Source: Natronospirales bacterium
GTDB taxonomy: Bacteria > Pseudomonadota > Gammaproteobacteria > Natronospirales > REEB76
Direction: 5' to 3'
DNA length: 64,000 nt
Assembly (NCBI GenBank): GCA_021792635.1
Contig: JAJYUH010000001.1
Coordinates: 198,515-262,514, forward strand
The stretch's first letter is position 1; the number at the start of each line of letters is the position of its first letter. Positions 54,229-63,254 of this stretch are shown here, in pieces. Both the position numbers and the translations under genes were made by a program. The notes under the pieces are model-generated. The model was not told where the DNA came from, made no database searches, and worked only from the letters and a program-made list of their open reading frames with translations.

Positions 54229-55038
54229 TCAGAAGAACAACCCGTCCACCGGAGAGGACGCGGAGGCAAAGCGTTTCCTAGGAATGCGGCCAGCCCTGTA
54301 TGCCTCGCGGCCCGCTTCCACGGCCTTTTTCATGGCCGCAGCCATGAGCAGCGGATTTTTCGCATGTGCCACAGCGGTATTCATGAGTACGCCGTCGCAC
54401 CCGAGTTCCATGGCGATGGTTGCATCGGAGGCGGTGCCGACGCCGGCGTCCACCAGTACCGGTACGCGCGCGTTCTCGACAATGGTGAGGATATTCCAGG
54501 GATTGCGGATGCCGAGCCCGGAGCCGATGGGCGCGCCCAGCGGCATTACCGCCACGCAACCCAGTCCCTCAAGCCGTTTGGCGATGAGCGGATCATCGGT
54601 GGTGTACACCATCACCTGGAAATCTTCCCTGATAAGCGTTTCTGCCGCCTTCAAGGTCTCGGTGATGTCGGGAAACAGGGTCTTCTCATCCCCCAGCACC
54701 TCGAGTTTCACCAGGGCATGGCCGTCCAGCAACTCGCGTGCCAGCCGGCAGGTACGCACCGCGTCGTCCGCGTTATAACAACCGGCGGTATTGGGCAAGA
54801 TCGTGTATTTATGCGGCGGCAGTACTTCCAGCAGATTGGGTTCGTCGCTTTTCTGCCCGATGTTGGTACGACGGATGGCGACTGTGATGATTTCCGCACC
54901 GCTGGCTTCCACCGCGCGCCGGGTCTCGTCCAGGTCTTTATATTTTCCGGTGCCGATCAAAAGACGCGAACGGTATTCGCGGCCGGCTAGCGTGAAGGTG
55001 TCGGCGTCATTGCCTGCATGTTTTGCAGTGATATTCAT
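54229..55038 (-). CDS. thiG: Thiazole synthase ThiG
   Basis: 269-residue TIM barrel that builds the thiazole of thiamine from DXP, dehydroglycine and ThiS-thiocarboxylate. [47 protein letters not shown] and the catalytic Lys in [10 protein letters not shown] are present. ATG 55038 follows AGGAG. The gene lies 78 bases behind thiS, with a heptamer repeat in the gap. Confidence 0.96.
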   Translation of the reverse strand: MNITAKHAGNDADTFTLAGREYRSRLLIGTGKYKDLDETRRAVEASGAEIITVAIRRTNIGQKSDEPNLLEVLPPHKYTILPNTAGCYNADDAVRTCRLARELLDGHALVKLEVLGDEKTLFPDITETLKAAETLIREDFQVMVYTTDDPLIAKRLEGLGCVAVMPLGAPIGSGLGIRNPWNILTIVENARVPVLVDAGVGTASDATIAMELGCDGVLMNTAVAHAKNPLLMAAAMKKAVEAGREAYRAGRIPRKRFASASSPVDGLFF

Positions 55039-55050
55039 CTATACTCCTGT

Positions 55051-55106
55051 CTGCGTGCTGCGTGCTGCGTGCTGCGTGCTGCGTGCTGCGTGCTGCGTGC
55101 TGCGTG
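55051..55106. repeat. Eight tandem copies of the heptamer CTGCGTG
   Basis: Eight perfect units of 7 bases, then a partial ninth. They fill most of the gap between the thiS stop (55117) and the thiG start (55038), just upstream of the thiG ribosome site. On the mRNA strand the unit is CACGCAG. Confidence 0.97.
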
Positions 55107-55116
55107 CTGGGGCGTT

Positions 55117-55317
55117 TCAACCGCCGCCTATGGCGTGCACGATTTCCACTTTGTCGCCGGACTTGAAGTGATATTCAGCGTGGCTGCTGCGTGGCACGAT
55201 TTCGCCGTTCACTTCCAGCGCGACGCGCTTGCCGGTGAGCCGCAGCTGCTGGACGAGTTCCCGGGCGGTGAGTGCCGCAGCTACCTCAGTGACGATGCCA
55301 TTGATGAGGATCTGCAT
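55117..55317 (-). CDS. thiS: Sulfur-carrier protein ThiS
   Basis: 66 residues, ubiquitin-like fold, ending in the required Gly-Gly (HAIGGG) that is thiocarboxylated and hands sulfur to ThiG. ILINGIVTEVAAALTARELV and VALEVNGEIVPRS fit the family. It is the first gene of the thiS-thiG-trmB unit and is divergent from the tRNA gene. Confidence 0.94.
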   Translation of the reverse strand: MQILINGIVTEVAAALTARELVQQLRLTGKRVALEVNGEIVPRSSHAEYHFKSGDKVEIVHAIGGG

Positions 55318-55387
55318 ACTTGCGACGGCCGGCTGTTATTGGAAGGACGCAATTTTAGCGCAGCGCCGCAGTGCGCGCCCGGGTTGT

Positions 55388-55415
55388 TTGACAGGCGGAG
55401 CAGCGCCGCTAGAAT
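55388..55415 (+). promoter_or_regulatory. Sigma-70 promoter of tRNA-Gly
   Basis: TTGACA, 16 bases, TAGAAT; transcription would begin about 5 bases before the mature tRNA. A GC-rich stretch directly downstream is in keeping with a stringently controlled stable-RNA promoter. Confidence 0.75.
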
Positions 55416-55426
55416 GGCAGGCCTGC

Positions 55427-55500
55427 GCGGGTGTAGTTCAATGGTAGAACTGCAGCTTCCCAAGCTGCTAACGTGGGTTCGATTCCCATCACCCGCTCCA
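55427..55500 (+). tRNA. tRNA-Gly (anticodon CCC)
   Basis: A 74-base cloverleaf: acceptor arm GCGGGTG pairs with CACCCGC, D-arm with GGTAGAAC, anticodon stem GCAGC/GCTGC around TTCCCAA (anticodon CCC, reads GGG), T-arm GTGGGTTCGATTCCCAT, and encoded CCA. It resembles E. coli glyU closely. Confidence 0.97.
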
Positions 55501-55739
55501 GCCCCGTCATCCTCCGCTCACACTGACTGCTGCGGCAGGACGCACGCCGGCGCGCAATGCCGCCAGGGCATTGCGGGAACATGCTTCGGCTCGCCCCGGC
55601 AGCCGCTCCAGTCCGGGCATCCGCACATTCCGCCCGCCGGTCTGCCGCTGCCGCGATGCGCATATCCACCGAGGGTTGGGGGTATTGCTCTAGCCACTGA
55701 ATCAGCCTCGCATGGGGCGGATGATAAGGATACCGAACG

Positions 55740-56645
55740 ATGAAGAAATGGGGGTGGCCCGGAAGCCTGTGCATGCTGCTGGTGCTGCTGGTGTTCATCT
55801 GCACACTGCCGGCTCTGGCGCTGGTGGCCTACCGTGCCGTTGACGACTATCAAGCCGCCGCCACCCGCGATAGCAACTGCCCGGCCGCGTTCCTGCGTCA
55901 AGCGGACATGGGGCTGCTGCGCTGGCAGCATCCCGCGTACGGCCTCATTTCGCCGCTGGATTTCATTCCGGTACTGGAGGAGACCGGGCTTATCAACCGC
56001 GTGGGCGAGTGGGTACTGCAAGAGGTGGCGGCCCGGCTTGCGGATCTGCGCCAGGCAGGTCTGGTACTACCACATGTGGCAGTGAACCTCTCGGCGCGGC
56101 AGTCGCATGACTTCAATTTGGTAGGCGCAATCCGCGATGTGTTGCAGCGCCACCAGCTGCCACCTGCGGTATTGATGCTGGAACTGACCGAGACCCTGGT
56201 GATGCGCGACACCCGCGAGACGCGCATGGCGTTCGATGCCCTGCATGAGCTCGGCGTGTATCTCTCGGTGGACGATTTCGGTACCGGCTATTCCAGTCTG
56301 AGCCACCTCAAACGCCTGCCGCTGGATGTGCTCAAGGTGGACAAGAAATTCGTGGATGAGATCGTCGGCAACCATACTGATGACGCCATCGTCGGCGCCA
56401 TTATCATGATGGCCCACAATCTCGGACTGCAGGTGGTGGCGGAGGGTGTGGAGAACGCTGCACAACTGGATTTTTTACGGTTGCGTGCCTGCGATCAGAT
56501 ACAGGGTTATCTGTTCAGCAAGCCGCTCGCGTTTACCGATTTGCGCAACTTCCTGGCCGAGGGACGCCGCCTGGATGTGAAAGCGGGGGCCAACACCACG
56601 TCACAAGGCGCAGTCGCCGGGGGGCTCACAGACCTACTTGCCTGA
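55740..56645 (+). CDS. EAL-domain protein lacking the first part of the domain, including the EAL motif
   Basis: 301 residues. One N-terminal membrane segment (8-30) is followed at once by AAFLRQADM, which resembles the end of a GGDEF domain, and then by LLRWQHPAYGLISP, which is normally preceded by the E-A of EAL. The rest of the phosphodiesterase domain is good: NLSARQ (116-121), LELTET (147-152), DDFGTGYSS (178-186), VVAEGVE (232-238), QGYLFSKPL (255-263). The sensor, GGDEF and first EAL strands appear to have been removed in frame, with the catalytic Glu of EAL. It is probably inactive as a phosphodiesterase and might still bind c-di-GMP. Confidence 0.8.
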   Translation: MKKWGWPGSLCMLLVLLVFICTLPALALVAYRAVDDYQAAATRDSNCPAAFLRQADMGLLRWQHPAYGLISPLDFIPVLEETGLINRVGEWVLQEVAARLADLRQAGLVLPHVAVNLSARQSHDFNLVGAIRDVLQRHQLPPAVLMLELTETLVMRDTRETRMAFDALHELGVYLSVDDFGTGYSSLSHLKRLPLDVLKVDKKFVDEIVGNHTDDAIVGAIIMMAHNLGLQVVAEGVENAAQLDFLRLRACDQIQGYLFSKPLAFTDLRNFLAEGRRLDVKAGANTTSQGAVAGGLTDLLA

Positions 56646-56689
56646 GACGCCGGTACGACTAGAATCTTTATAGGCGCCTGATCAACATT

Positions 56690-57985
56690 ATGCAAACCAT
56701 GACTACCCCAGAAACCGGCACACCGGAATCGGATGAGAAACAGGAAGTGGCCAGACTGCTGGTACGGCGGTCGTTTCTGCCGCATTTCTCCCGGAAATTG
56801 AAGCAGTTGTTTCTGCAGTCCTATTCCCATCATAACCGCCTGCGCATGCGCATCACCCTGACGCTCGGCCTGGTTATCTACCTGCTGTGCGGTGGGGGCG
56901 ATATCCTCTTCGGATCCGGTGCAGCGGGGGCGGCAAGGCTGATCGGCTATGGGTTTACCGCATTCGTTATGGCGGGAGCGCTGTGCGCGGCGTTCTGGGT
57001 GAAGCGCGATATCGTGATGCAACCCCTCTACGCGGTCGCGGCGCTGGCGGCCGGTGCGGGCACGGTATGGCTGGCGCATACCTCCCCGCCGGGTACGGTT
57101 CTTGTGTACAGCCTGGGCGTGGTGGTCATCCTGTTTTACATCTACGTTATTTCCGGCATGCGCATCGGCTACGCGCTGCCAGGCGCCTTGCTGGTGACAG
57201 GCCTGTATCTGGCCGACGCATTCATACATTACCAGCTACCACCGACCGTCTGGCAGATGCTCATTGTGCAACTGGCGGTCACCAACCTGGTCGGCGCCTA
57301 CGCCGGCTATCGGCTTGAGAAAGAAGCGCGGCGCAGTTTCCTGGATGGCAGGATGGTGAGACTGCTGAATAATGAAATGATCGAGCTGGTGGGCGTGGAT
57401 GAGCTGACCGGACTCGCCAATCGCCGGCGCATGGATGAGTTCTATGTAAATACCTGGAACCGGGCGCAACGTGACAAGGCGGAACTGGCGCTGCTGCTGA
57501 TTGATGTGGATTGCCTCACGCTCTTGAATGAACATCTCGGCCGTCACATCGGCGATATATGTCTGCGCAAGCTCGGAGCCGTTATCCAGCACTGCCGGCG
57601 GCGTCCCGGCGATCTCGCCGCCCGCTATGAGGGTGGGAAGTTCCTGGTACTCCTGTACAGCTGTAATGAGCGGCATGCCAGGGTGATCGCGGAACGTCTG
57701 CGCCGGGACATCGAGAGCCTGAACCTGATGAACCCGGCGTCCACCGTAGGCTGGACGGTAACCGTGAGTATCGGCGTGCATGCCGTGGTGCCCAACCGCT
57801 CCCAGAGCCCCGCGAGCGCGCTGGCCGCCGCGGATACGCTCTTGTACATGGCAAAGCAGCGCGGCCGTAATCAGGTGCTGAGTGATCACGACGCACCGTC
57901 CGGCAAGACGGCGAGCCGGGAGGCGGAGCAGCAGCCGGCATCGGATAAAACCGTGATCCTGCCGTGGACCCACACTGCGCCATAG
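56690..57985 (+). CDS. Membrane protein with degenerate GGDEF domain
   Basis: 431 residues: six predicted helices (about 55-205), then a GGDEF domain from VDELTGLANRRRMDEFY (236-252). The metal-site LLIDVD is kept, but the signature is RYEGGKF (312-318) instead of RYGGDEF, so the catalytic and product-binding residues are altered. A working diguanylate cyclase is unlikely; a receptor or structural role is more plausible. A 30-residue polar tail follows. It sits 44 bases behind the EAL gene and may be in one operon with it. Confidence 0.85.
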   Translation: MQTMTTPETGTPESDEKQEVARLLVRRSFLPHFSRKLKQLFLQSYSHHNRLRMRITLTLGLVIYLLCGGGDILFGSGAAGAARLIGYGFTAFVMAGALCAAFWVKRDIVMQPLYAVAALAAGAGTVWLAHTSPPGTVLVYSLGVVVILFYIYVISGMRIGYALPGALLVTGLYLADAFIHYQLPPTVWQMLIVQLAVTNLVGAYAGYRLEKEARRSFLDGRMVRLLNNEMIELVGVDELTGLANRRRMDEFYVNTWNRAQRDKAELALLLIDVDCLTLLNEHLGRHIGDICLRKLGAVIQHCRRRPGDLAARYEGGKFLVLLYSCNERHARVIAERLRRDIESLNLMNPASTVGWTVTVSIGVHAVVPNRSQSPASALAAADTLLYMAKQRGRNQVLSDHDAPSGKTASREAEQQPASDKTVILPWTHTAP

Positions 57986-58287
57986 CCCGTTATTCAGGCG
58001 GGCGCAGCTGCCCGGCCCATGCCCGGGGCAAATCATGCTCGCAGTCAGATATCGCGTTTCGTTATCGTCCCATGGTGCTTGTGTTCAGGCGTACCGATCA
58101 GCGGGCAGCGATGTTTCGGTGTTTCCGGCTCACCGGGTGCAGGCACTCTGCATGCCTTTCCCGGTCTTACAACTGAAAGTGTCCGTGCCTCGGGGGATGA
58201 CTTCCCCCGGCCGGCAGTTCAAACTGTTGGCTCGATCGAACGTCAAACCCGGTTACACTTGAGCCAATTCGACGACAGGGGTGCGTC
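57986..58287. other. Intergenic region before the AsmA gene
   Basis: 302 bases in which I find no gene, no strong hairpin with T-run and no clear promoter. GGGGGATGACTTCCCCC at 58193-58209 is a small inverted repeat (GGGGGA/TTCCCCC region) of uncertain meaning. Confidence 0.35.
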
Positions 58288-60441
58288 ATGCCGACCAAGC
58301 CGAATTCAACCGCCAGATCCGCCGCTTCCGGCAAGCTCGCTCAGCCATCCGGCCGCAAGCCGCTCAAGATCATCGGCATGGTCATCGCGACCATCATCGT
58401 GCTGATCATCGTTATTGTGATCGTGCTGCCTTTCATCATTAACCCCAACGATTTCAAGCCGCGGATCGTACAGTTGGTGAAGGACAAGACCGGCCGTGAG
58501 CTCAGTATTCCGGGCAATATCCGCCTGTCCATTTTCCCCTGGCTGGGTGCGGAGATCGGACCCATGTCCCTCAGCAACGCGCCTGGTTTTGGCGGGACCC
58601 CCTTCGCCAGCATCAATGAAACCGACGTGCACGTGCGTTTCTGGCCATTGCTGCGCGGCAGGATCGCGGTGGATAGTGTCAAGCTCGACGGTATGAATGT
58701 GGATCTGGAACGCGACGTGGGCGGGCACAACAATTGGCAGGACCTGCTGGACCACCTGCGCAGTAGTATGACCACCGCGCGGCCGCAAAATAGCGGCGGG
58801 CCCGGCGGCCTTGAGAACCTGCATCTGCTGGGATTCAATATCACGGATAGCGGTCTGCGCTGGAGTGACGCGCAGAAGCACCAGCAATATACCATCGGCA
58901 ATTTCAATGCAGACATGGCTGCTTTCACGCCTGGCAAGCCGGTGCGGCTCAGTGTTGATTTCGATTTCACCGGCACTAATCCGCAGCTTGGCGGTCACGC
59001 GGCTTTCACCGGTACCGTCATCGCGAATCTGGCCCACAGGATATACACCACCGACAACGCCAAGCTGGATCTCGTCGCCAATGGCGGCGCGGTGCCCGGC
59101 GGGCAGGTGAACGCGGAGTTCCTGTGGCAATCTGCGGCGGTGAACCTGGACGCAGGTACGCTGGCGCTCAACGGCATGTCCGCCAGCGCTTACGGTCTCA
59201 AGGCACGGCTGGACGCGGAAGGCCAGGGCCTGTTCAAGAATCTGGGTTTCACCGGCACCCTCAAACTTGCGCAATTCTCGCCGCGCGAGGTGCTGCAGGC
59301 GCTCGGTCACGGCAATCTCGCCAACACACGTGATCCGCATACCCTGACCCGGGCATCGGGTACCCTGAATTTTATCGCGTCCCCCGGCTCCATTACTCTG
59401 CAGAATCTCGCCTTCAAGCTGGATGACACCACGCTGACCGGTACGGCCGCCATCAAAAATTTCAGCAGCAAGGCACTGACCTTTAACCTCACCCTCGATC
59501 AATTTGACGCCGACCGCTATCTGCCGCCGCAGAAACCGGCCACGCCGGCCCGGCCGCGTGAGCAGACCGATATAAATAAGATCAGCATTCCGCTGCGCAC
59601 GCTGCGCCGCCTGAATCTAGACGGCCAATTGCATATCGGCCAGTTCACACTGCTCCACACGCATACCAGCAACATGGACGTGACGCTGAGCGCACATAAA
59701 GGTCTGGTGCAGGTGAACCCCCTGAGCGCGCAATTGTATGGCGGCACGCTCAGCGGCAGCATGCAGATTGATGCCACCAATGACACGCCCATTGTCGTGG
59801 AGGACCTGACCCTGCAGAACGTGCAGGCAGGCGCGCTGGTGCAGGATCTTTTCAAGATGAGACGCCTGAGCGGCACGGCCAGTCTGCATGTTGCCACGCG
59901 CGCTCTCGGACCCACGGTGGGCGAGATCCGTCACACGCTCGAAGGGCACATGAATTTCAGTTTCAAGAACGGCGCCATTGAAGGCATCAACATCTGGGGA
60001 GCAGTGGCCCGTGCCTACGCGCTGGCGAAACACCGGCCCCCACCGCCGCCCGCACCCAGGCGCACGCAGTTTGCCGACATGCATGGCAGCGCCGTCATAA
60101 ATCAGGGGGTGCTCTATAACCGCGACTTTGCCGCTTATCTGCCGTATCTGGAGCTCACCGGCGAGGGCAAGCTGGACCTGGCGGAACTCACCCTGGATTA
60201 CGCGCTGCAGGGGCATATCACCGGCACGCCACGGCTGGGTACGCCGCAAAACCTGAGCGGCCTGGCCGGTGCCACTATTCCCCTGCGCATCAGCGGCACT
60301 CTGTCACATCTGAGTGTACGGCCGGATCTGGCGGGTGTGCTGCGTGAGCGGGTGAACCGCGAACTCGACAGAAAAAGGACCCAGCTTGAAGGGAAGCTTA
60401 AAAACAGGTTGCAAGATATCCTGCATGGGCCGCCGGGATAG
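58288..60441 (+). CDS. AsmA family protein
   Basis: 717 residues. An N-terminal anchor (about 27-49, IIGMVIATIIVLIIVIVIVL) is followed by IINPNDFKPRIVQLVKDKTG and LSIPGNIRLSIFPWLGAEIG, the AsmA N-terminal signature, and a long beta-rich periplasmic part ending in a Leu/Arg helix. AsmA-like proteins are believed to bridge inner and outer membrane for lipid transport. ATG 58288 is preceded by a weak AGGGG. Confidence 0.9.
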   Translation: MPTKPNSTARSAASGKLAQPSGRKPLKIIGMVIATIIVLIIVIVIVLPFIINPNDFKPRIVQLVKDKTGRELSIPGNIRLSIFPWLGAEIGPMSLSNAPGFGGTPFASINETDVHVRFWPLLRGRIAVDSVKLDGMNVDLERDVGGHNNWQDLLDHLRSSMTTARPQNSGGPGGLENLHLLGFNITDSGLRWSDAQKHQQYTIGNFNADMAAFTPGKPVRLSVDFDFTGTNPQLGGHAAFTGTVIANLAHRIYTTDNAKLDLVANGGAVPGGQVNAEFLWQSAAVNLDAGTLALNGMSASAYGLKARLDAEGQGLFKNLGFTGTLKLAQFSPREVLQALGHGNLANTRDPHTLTRASGTLNFIASPGSITLQNLAFKLDDTTLTGTAAIKNFSSKALTFNLTLDQFDADRYLPPQKPATPARPREQTDINKISIPLRTLRRLNLDGQLHIGQFTLLHTHTSNMDVTLSAHKGLVQVNPLSAQLYGGTLSGSMQIDATNDTPIVVEDLTLQNVQAGALVQDLFKMRRLSGTASLHVATRALGPTVGEIRHTLEGHMNFSFKNGAIEGINIWGAVARAYALAKHRPPPPPAPRRTQFADMHGSAVINQGVLYNRDFAAYLPYLELTGEGKLDLAELTLDYALQGHITGTPRLGTPQNLSGLAGATIPLRISGTLSHLSVRPDLAGVLRERVNRELDRKRTQLEGKLKNRLQDILHGPPG

Positions 60442-60476
60442 CGTTGTGACATGACGGCAATCACAGCGAGGATCGG

Positions 60477-61088
60477 GTGCGGCACAGATATGTAACGATC
60501 CTTGCCGGATTGTGGCTTGCCGGCAATGCGCAGGCTGCACAATTCTACTCACTCAGGGTTTCCCACGACGCCGGCTGCTATCAGGTGAGTGCCGATGTTT
60601 ACCTGGCAGCACCGCTGCCGGCGGTGTATCAGGTGCTGACTGATTATAACCATCTCACGCGCATCACCGGCGCCATCCGCCAGAGCCACGTGGTCAGGCG
60701 CGTGGATGCGCATACGGTGATAGTATTCGTCGAGACCCGCGCCTGCGTGCTGTTTTTCTGCCATAGCATCCGCCAGACCCAGCGGGTGACAGAACTCCCA
60801 CCCCGGTACATCATTGCCAAAACCATTGCCGCGAAAAGCAACGTCAAATCGGGCCGCGCCTCCTGGCACCTCGACCAGGACGGCAACGGTACGCGCATGC
60901 ACTGGCAAATGACGCTGACGCCGGATTTCTGGGTGCCACCGCTCATCGGTCCTGCGCTGGTGGAAGGTGAGTTGCGCGCACAGGGCAAGTACACGGCGGA
61001 AGGCGTGGAAAAACTCGCCCGTGAACGCGCGTATCTGCCGCCGTTGAGGACCACTGGCAGACATGACCGGTTCCCGCAACTCCGCTGA
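60477..61088 (+). CDS. Secreted SRPBCC/START-like protein
   Basis: 203 residues: signal peptide ([13 protein letters not shown]) and a START-like fold ([56 protein letters not shown]). It resembles the ribosome-association toxin-like/cyclase superfamily, but with a signal peptide, so a periplasmic lipid- or ligand-binding role is likely. GTG start. It overlaps the mutY gene by 26 bases. Confidence 0.8.
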   Translation: MRHRYVTILAGLWLAGNAQAAQFYSLRVSHDAGCYQVSADVYLAAPLPAVYQVLTDYNHLTRITGAIRQSHVVRRVDAHTVIVFVETRACVLFFCHSIRQTQRVTELPPRYIIAKTIAAKSNVKSGRASWHLDQDGNGTRMHWQMTLTPDFWVPPLIGPALVEGELRAQGKYTAEGVEKLARERAYLPPLRTTGRHDRFPQLR

Positions 61089-62409
61089 AGATCGCTTCGC
61101 CGCACGGCTGCTTGTCTGGTATCGGCGGCACGGCCGCAAACATCTGCCCTGGCAGCGCGCCAGAACCGCCTACCGCGTGTGGGTGTCGGAAATCATGCTG
61201 CAGCAGACCCGGGTGGCGGGCGTCATTCCCTATTACACGCGTTTCATGCGGCGCTTCCCCGGCATACCTGCGCTTGCCGACGCGCCCCTGGATGAAGTGC
61301 TGCATCTGTGGTCGGGCCTGGGCTATTACGCCCGCGCGCGCAATCTTCACAAGGCGGCGCAGGTCATCCGTGATGATCATGACGGAGCGTTTCCCGCAGA
61401 ATTTGAAGCAGTGGCGGCCCTGCCCGGTATTGGCCGCTCCACCGCCGGAGCCATTCTGGCGCTCGCCTGCCATCAGCGTCATGCGATTCTCGACGGCAAT
61501 GTGAAACGCGTGCTCGCGCGCTTCCATGCCGTGGCCGGCTGGCCGGGCGAGAAGTCGGTTGAAAAGAAACTCTGGAGACTCGCCGAGCGGCACACGCCGG
61601 ACAGAAATGTGGCTGCGTACACCCAGGCCATCATGGATCTGGGCGCCACGCTTTGTACTCGCGCACGGCCCCGCTGCGCCGAATGTCCGCTCGCGACCGA
61701 CTGCCGCGCCCACGCCCTCGGGCGCGAGCAGGATTTTCCCGCGCCGCGGCCGCGCAAGGTGCTGCCGGTGCGCCGCACCCGCATGCTGCTCATCACCCAT
61801 GACGGCAAGGTGCTGCTGGAAAAGCGCCCGCCGGCTGGCATTTGGGGCGGCCTGTGGGGATTTCCGGAGATGCCGGTAAACGAAACCGCCGTGGACTGGT
61901 GCCGGCGGCGTCTTCATCTGCGGCCGCGCGTGCATCATACCTGGCCGGTGATCCGGCACAGCTTCACTCATTTCCACCTGGAGGTGGAACCCATACAGTT
62001 GGAGGTCTCCGCTGCGAACGGTATCGGCGATAATGGCGGCCGTATCTGGTATGACCTGCGCGCATCGCGCAGGCTGGGGCTGGCCGTGCCGGTGGCCAAC
62101 CTGCTCAAGAAACTGCGATCGGGTTTGGGAGAAAAGGCGATGGTACACATGGTGAAATGCATTTTGCTGGGTGAGGAGCTGGAGGGCCTGGAGCGACCGC
62201 CTTGGCCGGGCGAACTGGGCCGGCGCATCTACGAGCAAGTGTCCAAACAGGCCTGGCAGCGGTGGCTGCAGCATCAGACCATGCTGATCAACGAATACCG
62301 CCTCTCGGCCATTGAACCCAAGGCACGCAAGTTCTTGGAAGCGGAAATGGAAAAATTCCTCTTCGGCGGCGGTTCCGCGAAACCCATCGAATATCAACCA
62401 GAAAAATAA
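61063..62409 (+). CDS. mutY: MutY adenine glycosylase fused to YggX (Fe(II)-trafficking protein)
   Basis: 448 residues in one frame. Residues 1 to about 355 are Mut[38 protein letters not shown] (helix-hairpin-helix with catalytic Asp later in YTQAIMDLG), four cluster Cys ([17 protein letters not shown]) and a Nudix-like C-domain ([19 protein letters not shown]). Residues from about 360 are complete Ygg[24 protein letters not shown]-type [40 protein letters not shown]. MutY removes A opposite 8-oxoG; YggX protects Fe-S clusters. The genes are usually separate neighbours; here no stop lies between. Confidence 0.93.
   Translation: MTGSRNSAEDRFAARLLVWYRRHGRKHLPWQRARTAYRVWVSEIMLQQTRVAGVIPYYTRFMRRFPGIPALADAPLDEVLHLWSGLGYYARARNLHKAAQVIRDDHDGAFPAEFEAVAALPGIGRSTAGAILALACHQRHAILDGNVKRVLARFHAVAGWPGEKSVEKKLWRLAERHTPDRNVAAYTQAIMDLGATLCTRARPRCAECPLATDCRAHALGREQDFPAPRPRKVLPVRRTRMLLITHDGKVLLEKRPPAGIWGGLWGFPEMPVNETAVDWCRRRLHLRPRVHHTWPVIRHSFTHFHLEVEPIQLEVSAANGIGDNGGRIWYDLRASRRLGLAVPVANLLKKLRSGLGEKAMVHMVKCILLGEELEGLERPPWPGELGRRIYEQVSKQAWQRWLQHQTMLINEYRLSAIEPKARKFLEAEMEKFLFGGGSAKPIEYQPEK
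62127..62142 (+). promoter_or_regulatory. Possible internal ribosome site and start for free YggX
   Basis: GGGAG at 62127-62131 followed 8 bases later by ATG 62140, in frame with the fusion. Initiation here would yield an 89-residue YggX of ordinary size. It thus decides whether the fusion is the only product. Confidence 0.5.
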
Positions 62410-62453
62410 TTTCTTCTCTGGGTGTCCTTTTTGTACTCTCTGGCATATCCCGT

Positions 62454-62482
62454 TTGACGCTAATCACGCGGCGCGTTAATAT
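62454..62482 (+). promoter_or_regulatory. Candidate promoter of higBA
   Basis: TTGACG, 17 bases, TAATAT, ending 7 bases before the higB start. The transcript would have almost no leader. Spacing is ideal; the -10 match is moderate. Confidence 0.45.
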
Positions 62483-62488
62483 CCGGGA

Positions 62489-62767
62489 ATGATCAAGTCG
62501 TTCAAGGATGACGACATCGAGGCGCTCTCGAAGGGCTGGCCAGTCAAGCGATTTGCGAACATCGCTTCCGTGGCGCGGCGCAAATTGCGGCAACTCGAGA
62601 TCGCCGGCCGATTGAGCGACTTGCGGGTTCCGCCCGGCAATCGCCTCGAAGCGCTTAGAGGCGACCGTGCCGGGCAGCATAGTATCCGCATCAATGACCA
62701 GTGGCGCATCTGCTTTCGCTGGACAGAGGCTGGTCCGATGGATGTCGAGATTGTAGATTACCACTGA
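62489..62767 (+). CDS. higB: HigB-type toxin (RelE superfamily)
   Basis: 92 residues. IKSFKDDDIEALSKG, ARRKLRQLEIAGRLSDLRVPPGN, SIRINDQWRICFRW and the final VEIVDYH are the HigB signature; the conserved C-terminal His-containing end is catalytic in the family. HigB cleaves mRNA on the ribosome. It precedes its antitoxin by 12 bases, the higBA order. Confidence 0.95.
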   Translation: MIKSFKDDDIEALSKGWPVKRFANIASVARRKLRQLEIAGRLSDLRVPPGNRLEALRGDRAGQHSIRINDQWRICFRWTEAGPMDVEIVDYH

Positions 62768-62779
62768 GAGGTGATTGTT

Positions 62780-63115
62780 ATGGCAAAGCTTAACCCCGTC
62801 GCTCCAGGAGATCTGCTCCTGGAGGAATTTTTGAAGCCCATGGATATCAGCCAGTACCGGCTGGCGAAAGAGGTGGGGGTTCCGCCGCAGCGCATCGGCG
62901 AGATTGTGGCCGGCAAGCGTGCCATCACTGCCGATACCGACTTGCGCTTGTGCCGGTTCTTCGGCTTATCCAACGGTTACTGGCTGCGCGCCCAGGCTGC
63001 CTTTGACACGGAGGTCGCGGAGCGCAAGCTTGCACCGACGCTGAGGAAAATCCGGCCGTTTGTTGGAACAAGCCCGCGAAGCGTTTCTGCTCGCGCAGCC
63101 AAGTCGAATGGCTGA
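62780..63115 (+). CDS. higA: HigA-type antitoxin (XRE helix-turn-helix)
   Basis: 111 residues: PVAPGDLLLEEFLKPMDISQ, YRLAKEVGVPPQRIGEIVAG, KRAITADTDLRLCRFFGLS are the HigA/VapI motif. It represses the operon and neutralises HigB. ATG 62780 has GAGAGGTG 7 bases upstream; GTG 62771 is less likely. The last ~20 residues (SPRSVSARAAKSNG) look like an added tail. Confidence 0.93.
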   Translation: MAKLNPVAPGDLLLEEFLKPMDISQYRLAKEVGVPPQRIGEIVAGKRAITADTDLRLCRFFGLSNGYWLRAQAAFDTEVAERKLAPTLRKIRPFVGTSPRSVSARAAKSNG

Positions 63116-63136
63116 TGCGTGTTAATGAGTCCTTGG

Positions 63137-63216
63137 TAGGTTGGGTTGAGGCGTTAGCCGAAACCCAACAAATGTCGGCAGAGACTGTTGGGATTCGTTT
63201 CGCTCACCCCAACCTA
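63137..63216. repeat. Palindromic intergenic repeat (about 80 bases)
   Basis: Outer arms TAGGTTGGGTTGA and TCACCCCAACCTA pair at 12 of 13 positions; inside, CCCAACA (63163-63169) and TGTTGGG (63186-63192) form a second 7-bp stem, and TTGGGTT can alternatively pair with AACCCAA. This type of GGTTGGG...CCCAACC element is common in proteobacterial intergenic DNA. Confidence 0.7.
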
Positions 63217-63254
63217 TGTACTGCAAGAAAGCTTTTTTGGCAATCCGGTTAAAC

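Noticed and set aside
55051..55106. Tandem repeat considered as a CRISPR-like array
   Set aside because: Units are 7 bases with no spacers; it is a simple tandem repeat.
55409..55804. 131-residue minus-strand frame ending in GIEPTLAAWEAAVLPLN-like sequence
   Set aside because: It is the antisense translation of the tRNA-Gly gene, a well-known false protein.
60943..62397. 484-residue minus-strand frame
   Set aside because: Exact shadow of mutY-yggX, without recognisable domains.
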